NCBI GenBank assembly: GCA_039920865.1
Contig: JBDSCZ010000092.1
Coordinates: 1 to 6,531 of the forward strand
Source of the DNA: AVCC01 sp039920865
GTDB taxonomy: Bacteria > Pseudomonadota > Gammaproteobacteria > Burkholderiales > Burkholderiaceae_D
DNA length: 6,531 bases
Reading direction: 5' to 3'
Positions 1 through 5,538 of the stretch are shown piece by piece (positions within the stretch are counted from its first letter, which is position 1; each line of letters opens with the position of its first letter). The position numbers and the translations under genes are program-made. The notes beneath the pieces are model-generated. The model made no database searches. It was not told the origin of the DNA and saw only the letters and a list, made by a program, of their open reading frames with translations.

Positions 1-12
1 ATGCAGCGCGCT

Positions 13-783
13 TCAGCTGCGCGGCGGGTCCCTGCGGGTAAGTTCCGCCATGCCGGTCAGCAGCTCGATCGGCAACGGAAACACGATGGTCGATGACTTG
101 TCGCCGGCGATGTTGGCCAGCGTTTGCATGTAGCGCAATTGCATCGCGCCCGGCTGCTGCGCCAGCACCTGGGCCGCCTGCATCAGTTTTTCCGATGCCT
201 GCAACTCGCCCTCGGCGTGGATCACCTTGGCGCGCCGTTCGCGCTCGGCCTCGGCTTGGCGGGCGATCGCGCGCACCATCGTTTCGTCGAGATCGAGATG
301 CTTGATTTCGACATTCGAGACCTTGATGCCCCAGCCGTCGGTCTGGGCGTCGAGCACTTGCTGGATATCCATGTTCAGCCGCTCGCGTTCGGCCAGCATG
401 TCGTCGAGTTCGTGCTTGCCGAGTACCGAGCGCAACGTAGTTTGGGCCAGCTGGCTGGTCGCCTCGAAAAAATTTTCGACCTGGATGATGGCTTTCTCGG
501 GGTCCATCACGCGGAAATACAGCACTGCGTTGACCTTCACCGATACGTTATCGCGCGAGATCACGTCCTGGGTCGGCACGTCGTGCACCACGGTGCGCAG
601 ATCGACCCGCACCATCTGCTGAATCACCGGAATCAGGATGATCAATCCCGGCCCCTTCACGCCCCAGAATCGGCCCAGCTGGAACACCACGCCGCGCTCG
701 TATTCGCGTAGCACGCGAATCGAGGCCGCCAGCAGTGCAAGGATCAGGATGAGCAAACCGCTGAAGCCGAAATTGAAAATCAT
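13..783 (-). CDS. Slipin / stomatin-like SPFH-domain membrane protein
   Basis: A 256-residue protein that probably scaffolds inner-membrane microdomains as oligomers; this role is inferred from the SPFH/slipin family. An N-terminal hydrophobic segment (about residues 5-22) is followed by the slipin signature REYERGVVFQLGRF (26-39) and GPGLIILIPVIQ (44-55). The SPFH core follows, with VPTQDVISRDNVSV at 69-82 and VEIKHLDL at 158-165. A charged predicted coiled-coil region begins with ARQAEAERERRAKVIHAEGE (174-193). The hydrophobic C-terminal patch STIVFPLPIELL (231-242) matches the region that the partner NfeD protease cleaves in the Pyrococcus pair. Length is normal for the family. The ATG has a strong AAGGAG Shine-Dalgarno at 791-796, 7 bases away, lying inside the last codons of the upstream nfeD gene; the two genes are 2 bases apart, so they form one operon. 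The stop is TGA at 13-15, so the gene is complete. Confidence 0.95.
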   Translation of the reverse strand: MIFNFGFSGLLILILALLAASIRVLREYERGVVFQLGRFWGVKGPGLIILIPVIQQMVRVDLRTVVHDVPTQDVISRDNVSVKVNAVLYFRVMDPEKAIIQVENFFEATSQLAQTTLRSVLGKHELDDMLAERERLNMDIQQVLDAQTDGWGIKVSNVEIKHLDLDETMVRAIARQAEAERERRAKVIHAEGELQASEKLMQAAQVLAQQPGAMQLRYMQTLANIAGDKSSTIVFPLPIELLTGMAELTRRDPPRS

Positions 784-785
784 GG

Positions 786-2255
786 TTATTCTCCTTTTTC
801 ATTATTGCCGACAGGGACCACTTGCAGCACCAAGCCATCGCGCGCCACGACCCTGACCTTTTGCGCCACGTGCAGCGGCGCAGCGCTGACCACGCGCCAG
901 GTTTCGCCGCGCAACAGCGCCCAGGTTTCACGCTGGGTCGCTTGCTGCACCACAGCGATGCTGCCGATCAAATCGCCGGGGCCGCCGACCAACGCGCGGC
1001 GGCGGGTTTTCAGCACGACTCCGACCATTGCCGCCAGCAGCAGCGCGCTGACCACCGCAACGGCAGCGATCAGCGCCAGCGGAATCCCGAAGCCGGGCAG
1101 TTCGGTGTCGATCAGGATCAGCGCACCGACCACGAAGGCAGCAATGCCGCCCAGTCCGAGCGCGCCGAAACTCGGCAGGAATGCTTCGGCCACCATGAAC
1201 GCCATGCCGAGCAGGATCAGCGCCAGCCCCGCATAGTTCACCGGCAGCAGTTGCAATCCATACAGCGCCAGCAGCAGGCAAATGGCGCCCACCACGCCCG
1301 GCGCGACCAGGCCGGGATTGGTAAATTCAAAAATGATCCCGTAAATCCCGAGCGTCATCAGCAGCAGCGCGATGCTGGGGTTGGTGATCACGGCGAGCAG
1401 CCTGGCACGCCAGTCGGGCTGGGCGTCGTTGATAGCCGCGCCCTTGGTCTGCAGCAGCTTGTCTTGGCCCAGCGTGTTTATTTTTTTGCCGTCAAGCTGC
1501 GCGGTCAAGGCCGGAATGTCGGCGGCGAGATAATCGATGACGCCCAGCTGCAACGCATCCTGCGCCGGCAGGCTGACCGCCTCGCGCACCGCGCGCTCGG
1601 CCCACTCGACATTGCGGCCGCGCAGCTGCGCCAGTCCGCGGATGTAGGCAGCGGCATCGTTTACCTGCTTGCGCTCCATCGGCGAGCTGCCGGCCTCGGG
1701 TTTCTGGTCCGCCTTATCGCCGTCGCTGCGCGGCAGCGGTTTTTCCGGTGCCGGTTGCAGCGGATTGCCGCCGATCTGCACCGGCGTGGCGGCGCCCAGA
1801 TTGGTGCCCGGTGCCATCGCCGCGATATGGCTGGCATACAGGATGTAGGTGCCGGCGCTGGCAGCGCGCGCACCGCTTGGCGCGACATAGCTGGCGACCG
1901 GCACCGGCGAGCCCAGGATCGCCTTGATGATGGCCCGCATTGAGGTGTCGAGTCCGCCCGGCGTATCCATCTGCAGTATCACCAGCTGGCTGCCGTCCTG
2001 CGCGGCGCGCGCGATGCCGCGCACCACATAGTCGGCACTGGCGGGACCGATCGCGCCGTCGATCGTCAGCAACGTCACCGGCGCTACTGAAGTAGCAGAA
2101 CTAGAAGAAGTAGCAGAAGTAGCAGCCGCCACTGGCTGCAGCGATGCGGCCAACAGCAACGCGACCAGCGCATGCAGGAATGCGGTCGTCAGGCCCGGCC
2201 TCCGGCGCAACGCAGTGCCGGCGTCAAAGGCAACAGCTTGCTGCTGTGGAAACAT
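786..2255 (-). CDS. nfeD: NfeD-family (long form) membrane-bound ClpP-class serine protease
   Basis: Stomatin operon partner protease of 489 residues from the ATG at 2255. A signal peptide (basic RRRPGL, then a hydrophobic stretch, then an AAA-type cleavage site near residue 44) exports a ClpP/crotonase-like domain. That domain shows QMDTPGGLDTSMR (95-107), PSGARAASAGTY (126-137, nucleophile Ser133) and MERKQVNDAAAYIRGLAQLR (193-212, Lys196). These correspond to the Ser-Lys dyad described for Pyrococcus PH1510-N. A Pro/charged linker (about 164-192) precedes the lysine. Several membrane segments lie at about 292-412, followed by an OB-fold NfeD C-domain (about 423-484, LIGSIAVVQQ...LHVAQKVRVVARDGLVLQVV). 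A longer reading begins with TTG at 2309 (507 residues), but that start has no Shine-Dalgarno. The ATG at 2255 has GGGAG 6 bases upstream and gives a conventional signal peptide. The gene is directly followed by slipin, its expected substrate or partner. Confidence 0.93.
   Translation of the reverse strand: MFPQQQAVAFDAGTALRRRPGLTTAFLHALVALLLAASLQPVAAATSATSSSSATSVAPVTLLTIDGAIGPASADYVVRGIARAAQDGSQLVILQMDTPGGLDTSMRAIIKAILGSPVPVASYVAPSGARAASAGTYILYASHIAAMAPGTNLGAATPVQIGGNPLQPAPEKPLPRSDGDKADQKPEAGSSPMERKQVNDAAAYIRGLAQLRGRNVEWAERAVREAVSLPAQDALQLGVIDYLAADIPALTAQLDGKKINTLGQDKLLQTKGAAINDAQPDWRARLLAVITNPSIALLLMTLGIYGIIFEFTNPGLVAPGVVGAICLLLALYGLQLLPVNYAGLALILLGMAFMVAEAFLPSFGALGLGGIAAFVVGALILIDTELPGFGIPLALIAAVAVVSALLLAAMVGVVLKTRRRALVGGPGDLIGSIAVVQQATQRETWALLRGETWRVVSAAPLHVAQKVRVVARDGLVLQVVPVGNNEKGE
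2089..2124 (-). repeat. 9-base tandem repeat inside nfeD, four units
   Basis: On the plus strand the unit GAAGTAGCA occurs at 2089-2097, 2107-2115 and 2116-2124, with a degenerate copy GAACTAGAA at 2098-2106. Read on the coding strand the units give repeated Ala-Thr-Ser (ATS ATS SSS ATS), immediately after the predicted signal-peptidase site. The codons used (GCT, ACT, TCT) are unlike the GC-rich codons around them. A change in copy number would keep the reading frame. Confidence 0.75.
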
Positions 2256-2261
2256 GGCGCG

Positions 2262-2266
2262 CTCCC
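2262..2266 (-). promoter_or_regulatory. Ribosome binding site deciding the nfeD start
   Basis: GGGAG on the minus strand ends 6 bases before the ATG at 2255-2253. The alternative TTG at 2309 and the ATG at 2306 have no purine-rich sequence at a suitable distance. This favours the shorter protein, whose N-terminus looks like a normal signal peptide. Confidence 0.6.
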
Positions 2267-2347
2267 GAATGCGGAAACCGGTTGACCAGTCGAGCTTGAA
2301 ACTCATCAATCATTCTGGCGCACCACGCTGGCCTGGATTTGTGTGAA

Positions 2348-2374
2348 ATCAAAGTGGCGCTTGTTTGGCGTCAA
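2348..2374 (-). promoter_or_regulatory. Weak candidate promoter for nfeD-slipin
   Basis: On the minus strand TTGACG (2374-2369) resembles a sigma-70 -35 box. The downstream partner is poor: TTTGAT at 15 bases spacing (2353-2348) or TGATTT at 17 bases. Transcription from here would leave a leader of about 85 bases before the ATG at 2255. The gap after the metallo-hydrolase gene suggests that a separate promoter for nfeD is needed, but the boxes are only suggestive. Confidence 0.25.
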
Positions 2375-2399
2375 GTCCTGGCATCATCGGGGCATGTCG

Positions 2400-2422
2400 A
2401 CGAAACTTTTCGTGTCTTTCGT
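2400..2422. repeat. ACGAAA palindrome with an extra half-site
   Basis: Plus-strand ACGAAA (2400-2405), CT, TTTCGT (2408-2413) forms a 14-base inverted repeat, and a further TTTCGT follows at 2417-2422. It lies about 25-50 bases upstream of the candidate nfeD -35 box on the minus strand. It could be a regulator site or chance; nothing else supports a function. Confidence 0.35.
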
Positions 2423-2445
2423 GGACAATGTTTTTTGCTGTAATG

Positions 2446-2464
2446 GACCGACCTAATGTCGGTC
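2446..2464. promoter_or_regulatory. Perfect 7-base inverted repeat (operator-like or hairpin)
   Basis: GACCGAC (2446-2452), CTAAT, GTCGGTC (2458-2464). The arms pair perfectly. It sits 10 bases beyond the stop codon of the metallo-hydrolase gene and about 190 bases upstream of nfeD. It could fold as a transcript hairpin at the end of the DUF1289-hydrolase message, but no T-run follows on the minus strand, so it is not a classical intrinsic terminator. The GACCGAC-type arms also resemble operators of TetR-family repressors (inference). Confidence 0.5.
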
Positions 2465-2474
2465 AGTTAAAAAC

Positions 2475-3398
2475 CTATTCGCGGTTGCGCAGATAGGCGC
2501 CGTCCACTTCGGCCGCGCCGGCCTTGACCAGTTGCGCAATCGCCCATTGCGCCAGCAGCGCCGGCGCTTGCTGCAGAAAGCGCCGGTTGGTCTCGACCAC
2601 TACCGGCATCTGCGACAGCAGTTGCGGCAGCTCGGCCAGCGCGATCGTTTGGCGCTCCAGCAGCAGGAACTTCAGCAGCACCTTGACCGCGTTTTGCGCA
2701 TTGCGCACCGGATCGGCAGACAGATAATCGAGCCGGGAAAACGCGACATCGAGCGCCTGTTGCACGCCGGTAAACGGTGCGCCGTGGCCCGGAATCACCA
2801 GCCGCGCATCGAGCGCGGCGATCAGTTCCAGCGTGGCGCGCACTTCGGCAAAGCCGGATTCGCCCCCCAGTTCCGGAAACACCACGCCGAAGCCGTTTTG
2901 CCACAGCGCATCGGCCGAAATCAAAATCCGTTGATCGGGGCAGAACAGGATCAGCGAATGCGGATCATGGCCGGGCGCGCCCAGCACCTGCCACGTCATG
3001 TCGCCCAATGTCAGCGTGTCGCCGTCCGAGATCGTGTCGTCGAAGCTAAATCGTGCGCAGTGCTGGCCGGTGGCGGCAAAACTCAGCGCGTCTTCGTCCC
3101 AGCTGCGGACATTTTCTGCTTCCGAGGCCGGGATCGTGGTGCTGCAGCGATATGCCTGCTGCAGCACCGCATTGCCGCCGCAATGGTCCGAGTGCAGATG
3201 GGTGTTGATCAAACGTTGCAGCGCTCGCCCCTGCAACGCGGATTGCACCAGCGCCAGGGTTTGCGCCGCATGCGCGCCGTAGCCGCTGTCGACCAGCGCG
3301 CTCGGGCTGACGCCGCCGAACAGGATGTTGTTGGAAGACAGCCAGCCGCGCTGCAGAACCTGCATCGTCGCCGGCAGCCGTGCTGCAGTATCGGTCAT
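2475..3398 (-). CDS. Metallo-beta-lactamase-fold hydrolase
   Basis: A 307-residue cytosolic hydrolase with the full metal-binding set. Counting from the ATG at 3398, these are THLHSDH at 66-72 (His67, His69, Asp71, His72), PGHD with His144, SAD with Asp163, and IPGHG with His205. All ligands for a two-metal site are therefore present and the enzyme should be active. The catalytic core covers roughly residues 12-220. A helical C-terminal extension (about 225-307) is of the kind seen in LACTB2-like and related MBL hydrolases. The substrate cannot be told from the sequence; glyoxalase II, lactonase, esterase and nuclease-like roles all occur in the superfamily. The start is ATG at 3398, although a GTG at 3401 is also in frame. 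The ATG overlaps the stop of the preceding DUF1289 gene in a TGATG arrangement, with no clear Shine-Dalgarno, so translation is probably coupled. Confidence 0.93.
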   Translation of the reverse strand: MTDTAARLPATMQVLQRGWLSSNNILFGGVSPSALVDSGYGAHAAQTLALVQSALQGRALQRLINTHLHSDHCGGNAVLQQAYRCSTTIPASEAENVRSWDEDALSFAATGQHCARFSFDDTISDGDTLTLGDMTWQVLGAPGHDPHSLILFCPDQRILISADALWQNGFGVVFPELGGESGFAEVRATLELIAALDARLVIPGHGAPFTGVQQALDVAFSRLDYLSADPVRNAQNAVKVLLKFLLLERQTIALAELPQLLSQMPVVVETNRRFLQQAPALLAQWAIAQLVKAGAAEVDGAYLRNRE

Positions 3399-3613
3399 CA
3401 CGGCCGCGCTTGCGTGGCGCGGCGCTGGATCTGCTGCCAGATTGCGCGTTTATCGTTTTCGCTGGCTTGGCTCCAGGCGACGATTTCGGGAATGGTGCGC
3501 CAGCAGCCTTGGCACAGGCCGGAGTTTTCATCCATCTTGCAGACATTGATGCAGGGCGAGGGCAGCGGCCCGGCATGGGTTGCGGGATCGAAATCCTGTG
3601 CTGTCGTCGTCAT
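3398..3613 (-). CDS. DUF1289 family four-cysteine small protein
   Basis: A 71-residue protein with the family signature PCINVC (20-25), a short acidic loop MDENSG, then LCQGCWRT (33-40) and EIVAWSQ (43-49). The four cysteines (21, 25, 34, 37) are arranged as CxxxC and CxxC and probably bind a metal, zinc or an Fe-S cluster. The family has no firmly established function and is common in proteobacteria, often beside metabolic genes. The ATG at 3613 has only a weak AAGG about 10 bases upstream. Its TGA stop overlaps the ATG of the MBL hydrolase, so the two are expected to be made together. This hints that the small protein may assist or accompany the hydrolase (inference). Confidence 0.92.
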   Translation of the reverse strand: MTTTAQDFDPATHAGPLPSPCINVCKMDENSGLCQGCWRTIPEIVAWSQASENDKRAIWQQIQRRATQARP

Positions 3614-3672
3614 GCCGGGCGGCCTTGCATTAAGAATCGTGCCGTGAATCGGAGTTGCAGTTCGGCGCGCAT
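3610..3672 (-). other. Possible 20-codon upstream ORF overlapping the DUF1289 start
   Basis: An ATG at 3672 opens a frame of 20 codons (MRAELQLRFT, then ARFLMQGRPA) that ends in a TGA overlapping the DUF1289 ATG as ATGA. No Shine-Dalgarno precedes it. It may be a leader peptide that couples translation, or chance; there is no direct support for its expression. Confidence 0.15.
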
Positions 3673-3706
3673 GGTTCGGGTCTCATGATGTTCATTATTT
3701 TGTATT

Positions 3707-3735
3707 ATTTTGAAAAAACACCATTATGCCGTCAA
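3707..3735 (-). promoter_or_regulatory. Candidate sigma-70 promoter for the DUF1289-hydrolase operon
   Basis: On the minus strand TTGACG (3735-3730, five of six to consensus) is followed after exactly 17 bases by CAAAAT (3712-3707, four of six), leading into an AT-rich stretch that contains two copies of ATTATTTTG (plus strand, 3694-3702 and 3704-3712). The implied leader before the ATG at 3613 is about 85-90 bases. This is the most AT-rich stretch between 3614 and 3784, in line with a promoter. Confidence 0.45.
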
Positions 3736-3741
3736 ATTCCG

Positions 3742-3783
3742 GCGCCGGTTCGGCGCTCCGGCGCAGGCAAGCCGGCAACCGGC
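3742..3783 (-). terminator. GC-rich hairpins after the nitronate monooxygenase gene
   Basis: Two inverted repeats lie just past the stop codon: GCCGG-CAA-CCGGC (3771-3783) and GCGCCGG, 9-base loop, CCGGCGC (3742-3764). Either could fold in the minus-strand transcript. There is no immediate T-run (the run of six T comes about 25 bases later), so they may protect the 3' end or stop transcription only weakly. Confidence 0.35.
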
Positions 3784-3784
3784 A

Positions 3785-4858
3785 TCAGCGCCCCGGCAGC
3801 GCGATGGCAAGCTCGTCGGTCAGCGTCTGCACCAGCAGCGCCGCCGGCATCGGGCGCGCCAGGCCGGCGCCTTGCCCGGCCCACAGCGACATCATTTCCA
3901 GCTGATTCTGCCGGGCCGCGGCCTGACGGATATCGGCGGTCAGCGCATTCTGGATCGGGTAGTCCGGCACCTGATGCTCGAACGGGCGCAACTGCTGCAT
4001 GAAATCGGTCACGATGCCGCGCGCATATTTGCCTGAAAATACCCGCGTCAGACGGGTGCCGTCATCGCTGGTCAGAGCAAGGCGCTGCTTCCAGCCCGGG
4101 TGGATGCCGGATTCATCGCAGCACAGGAAGGCGGTGCCGAGTTGCGCCGCCTGCGCGCCCAGGATCAGTGCGGCGGCGATGCCGTTGCCGTCCATGATGC
4201 CGCCGGCCGCGATTAGCGGCACATGCACCGCCCGCGCGACCTGTGGGATCAGCGCCATCAGGCCGATGCCGGCTTGTTCAAAATCGCCCAGAAAGGTGCC
4301 GCGATGGCCGCCGGCTTCGATGCCCTGAACGCAGATCGCATCGGCACCGGCCGCTTCCCAGGCGCGCGCTTCGGCTACCGTGGTGGCAGTACCGATCACG
4401 AACGAACCCTGTTGCCTGAATTGCGTCACCGTGGCGGCGTCGAGCACGCCGAAAGTGAAGCTGACCACCGGCGGCGCCAGCGTCAGCAGGGCGGCGATCT
4501 GGTCCCGGTTGTTTTCGCAGAATTTGGCCGGAGGCGGAGCCGCTGCCAGGCCGAGAGCGGCGCGGTACGGGGCCAGCAGCGCCTGCGCCGCCGCCAGTTC
4601 GGCCGGGTCGACAGCGGGTTGTTCCAGCACGAACAGGTTGACATTGAACGGCAGGCTGGTCAGCGCGCGCACCCGCTGCACGCCTTCGACCAGCGCCGCC
4701 GGCGACAGCGTGGCCGCCGCGAACGAACCCAGCGCGCCGGCATTGCTCACCGCCGCCACCAGTTCGGGCGTGGTGGCGCCGCCGGCCATTGGCGCCTGGA
4801 TGATCGGATGGGTGATGCCGAGCATCGACAAAAAACGTGACAGATGGCGTGAATACAT
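3785..4858 (-). CDS. Nitronate monooxygenase, class I (2-nitropropane dioxygenase family)
   Basis: An FMN-dependent TIM-barrel enzyme of 357 residues that oxidises alkyl nitronates such as propionate 3-nitronate, a toxic plant and fungal metabolite; the reaction is inferred from the family. Class I motifs are present in order. ITHPIIQAPMAGGATTPEL (15-33) and VSNAGALGS (37-45) come first, then FNVNLFV (71-77). CVQGIEAGGHRGTF (176-189) carries the expected catalytic His185. PLIAAGGIMDGNGIAAALIL (214-233) contributes to the FMN phosphate site, and LGTAFL is at 240-245. SLWAGQGAGLAR (324-335) closes the domain. Length is typical. The ATG at 4858 has CAGGAG at 4869-4874, 10 bases upstream; the second in-frame ATG (residue 12) would cut into the conserved N-terminus. 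The gene is divergent from the two small plus-strand genes and is separated by 171 bases from the DUF1289 gene, so it may be transcribed alone. Exact substrate is unknown. Confidence 0.94.
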   Translation of the reverse strand: MYSRHLSRFLSMLGITHPIIQAPMAGGATTPELVAAVSNAGALGSFAAATLSPAALVEGVQRVRALTSLPFNVNLFVLEQPAVDPAELAAAQALLAPYRAALGLAAAPPPAKFCENNRDQIAALLTLAPPVVSFTFGVLDAATVTQFRQQGSFVIGTATTVAEARAWEAAGADAICVQGIEAGGHRGTFLGDFEQAGIGLMALIPQVARAVHVPLIAAGGIMDGNGIAAALILGAQAAQLGTAFLCCDESGIHPGWKQRLALTSDDGTRLTRVFSGKYARGIVTDFMQQLRPFEHQVPDYPIQNALTADIRQAAARQNQLEMMSLWAGQGAGLARPMPAALLVQTLTDELAIALPGR

Positions 4859-4917
4859 GATCGGGCGACTCCTGTGGGATCAAACCGGTTGCTAGCCATG
4901 CCGCTGCAAGCTTATTC

Positions 4918-4946
4918 TTGCGCGCCAATGCGAGTAAATTTATAAT
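4918..4946 (+). promoter_or_regulatory. Sigma-70 promoter for the two small plus-strand genes
   Basis: An exact TATAAT (4941-4946) stands 17 bases after TTGCGC (4918-4923), which keeps the key TTG of the -35 box. The predicted start of transcription is about 4953, giving a leader of about 38 bases. The minus strand of the same AT-rich patch also offers GATAAT and TATAAA, so the divergent nitronate monooxygenase gene may share this region. Confidence 0.6.
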
Positions 4947-4955
4947 TATCCAAAG

Positions 4956-4974
4956 GTAGCATTTTAAGTGCTAC
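4956..4974. promoter_or_regulatory. Palindrome at the transcription start, candidate operator
   Basis: GTAGCA (4956-4961), TTTTAAG, TGCTAC (4969-4974). The 6-base arms are perfect. The site lies immediately downstream of the -10 box, across the predicted start of transcription, and 16 bases before the ATG at 4991. This is a classical repressor position. It could alternatively be a small hairpin in the 5' leader next to the ribosome binding site. Confidence 0.45.
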
Positions 4975-4990
4975 TAACCGGGAGAGTGAA

Positions 4991-5206
4991 ATGCTAGTAC
5001 ATGAATATACGAGACGCACAGGACAGAAGTTGACGTATGTCATTGTCTACGACCAAGGTGAGTATTTTATCCAGCGCGATAATCAATTGAAAAAATCCGT
5101 AGCGGATGCCCATGTCGCCGCCATCACGCCCCACGAGGCCACGCCTGAACTCATGCTGCGCATGGCGATAGCCGACATCGAGGGGCTGCAAGGGATGGAC
5201 GAGTAA
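4991..5206 (+). CDS. Small hypothetical protein, 71 residues
   Basis: I do not recognise this protein. It starts at ATG 4991 with GGGAG at 4980-4984 (6-base spacing) behind a good promoter, which supports real expression. The sequence suggests a small alpha/beta fold: a beta hairpin KLTYVIVYDQGEYFIQRD (13-30), a helix around residues 50-65 (TPELMLRMAIADIEGLQG) and an acidic end. There is no signal peptide, membrane segment or cysteine. The first 110 bases are about 40% G+C by hand count, well below the neighbouring genes, which may mark recent acquisition or weak codon selection. The next gene follows after 21 bases with the same kind of ribosome binding site, so the two are probably co-transcribed. 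Confidence 0.75.
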   Translation: MLVHEYTRRTGQKLTYVIVYDQGEYFIQRDNQLKKSVADAHVAAITPHEATPELMLRMAIADIEGLQGMDE

Positions 5207-5227
5207 ATTCAATACTGGGAGACTGCC

Positions 5228-5479
5228 ATGCCGAACGAGACCGTGAACGAATATGAAATCGAATATTCCAGCGTCCAATTGCCCGAAAGCGAACATTGGG
5301 CCGCGATGGTGGCGATCTTCGGTCCGTCCCCCAGCCCGATGCACAGGAACTCCATTTTTCCCGAGCAGCGCGTCTCCATCGACGCGGTGTTTGACAGCGC
5401 AGCCGCCGCCGAGGCGGAAGCGCACAAAGTGGCATTGGCGATGATCGAACCGGGGCAGCAGCACGGCCCCGCCAGCTAA
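5228..5479 (+). CDS. Small hypothetical protein, 83 residues
   Basis: I cannot assign a family. The ATG at 5228 has GGGAG at 5217-5221 with 6-base spacing, the same layout as the preceding gene (GGGAGAGTGAAATG against GGGAGACTGCCATG). The predicted structure is beta strands NEYEIEYSSVQL (7-18) and HWAAMVAIFG (23-32), a Pro/Ser loop PSPSPMHRN (33-41), a strand QRVSIDAVFD (47-56), then an Ala/Glu-rich helix SAAAAEAEAHKVALAMIE (57-74). It is cytosolic, with no cysteine and no membrane segment. It probably forms an operon with the upstream 71-residue gene. The end of the gene faces the end of the YbaK-like gene, with only 59 bases between them. Confidence 0.75.
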   Translation: MPNETVNEYEIEYSSVQLPESEHWAAMVAIFGPSPSPMHRNSIFPEQRVSIDAVFDSAAAAEAEAHKVALAMIEPGQQHGPAS

Positions 5480-5538
5480 AAATTCTGTACTGCAGCGCTC
5501 CCAGCCAAGGATGCACGGTTATCGGTTTCGGTTATTGG

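Noticed and set aside
822..1943. A 373-codon plus-strand open frame opposite nfeD
   Set aside because: Its product is a low-complexity Arg/Gln/His-rich string typical of the antisense of a GC-rich gene, and the opposite strand encodes a clear NfeD protease.
2532..3647. A 371-codon plus-strand open frame opposite the MBL hydrolase and DUF1289 genes
   Set aside because: It spans two recognisable genes and their overlap on the other strand, has no family motif and has an Arg/Gln/His-rich shadow composition.
4994..5464. A 156-codon minus-strand open frame opposite the two small plus-strand genes
   Set aside because: It would start and end without a ribosome site or promoter of its own, while the plus-strand genes both have good ribosome sites, a good promoter and natural stops. 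It remains the main alternative reading of this stretch, but is less likely.
5451..5471. CGGGGC/GCCCCG inverted repeat as a terminator of the small-gene operon
   Set aside because: It lies inside the coding region of the second small gene and is not followed by a T-run.
5516..5538. Near direct repeat CGGTTATCGG / CGGTTATTGG between the converging genes
   Set aside because: Only two imperfect 10-base copies in a 59-base gap, with no symmetry and no terminator-like T-run; nothing to distinguish it from chance.
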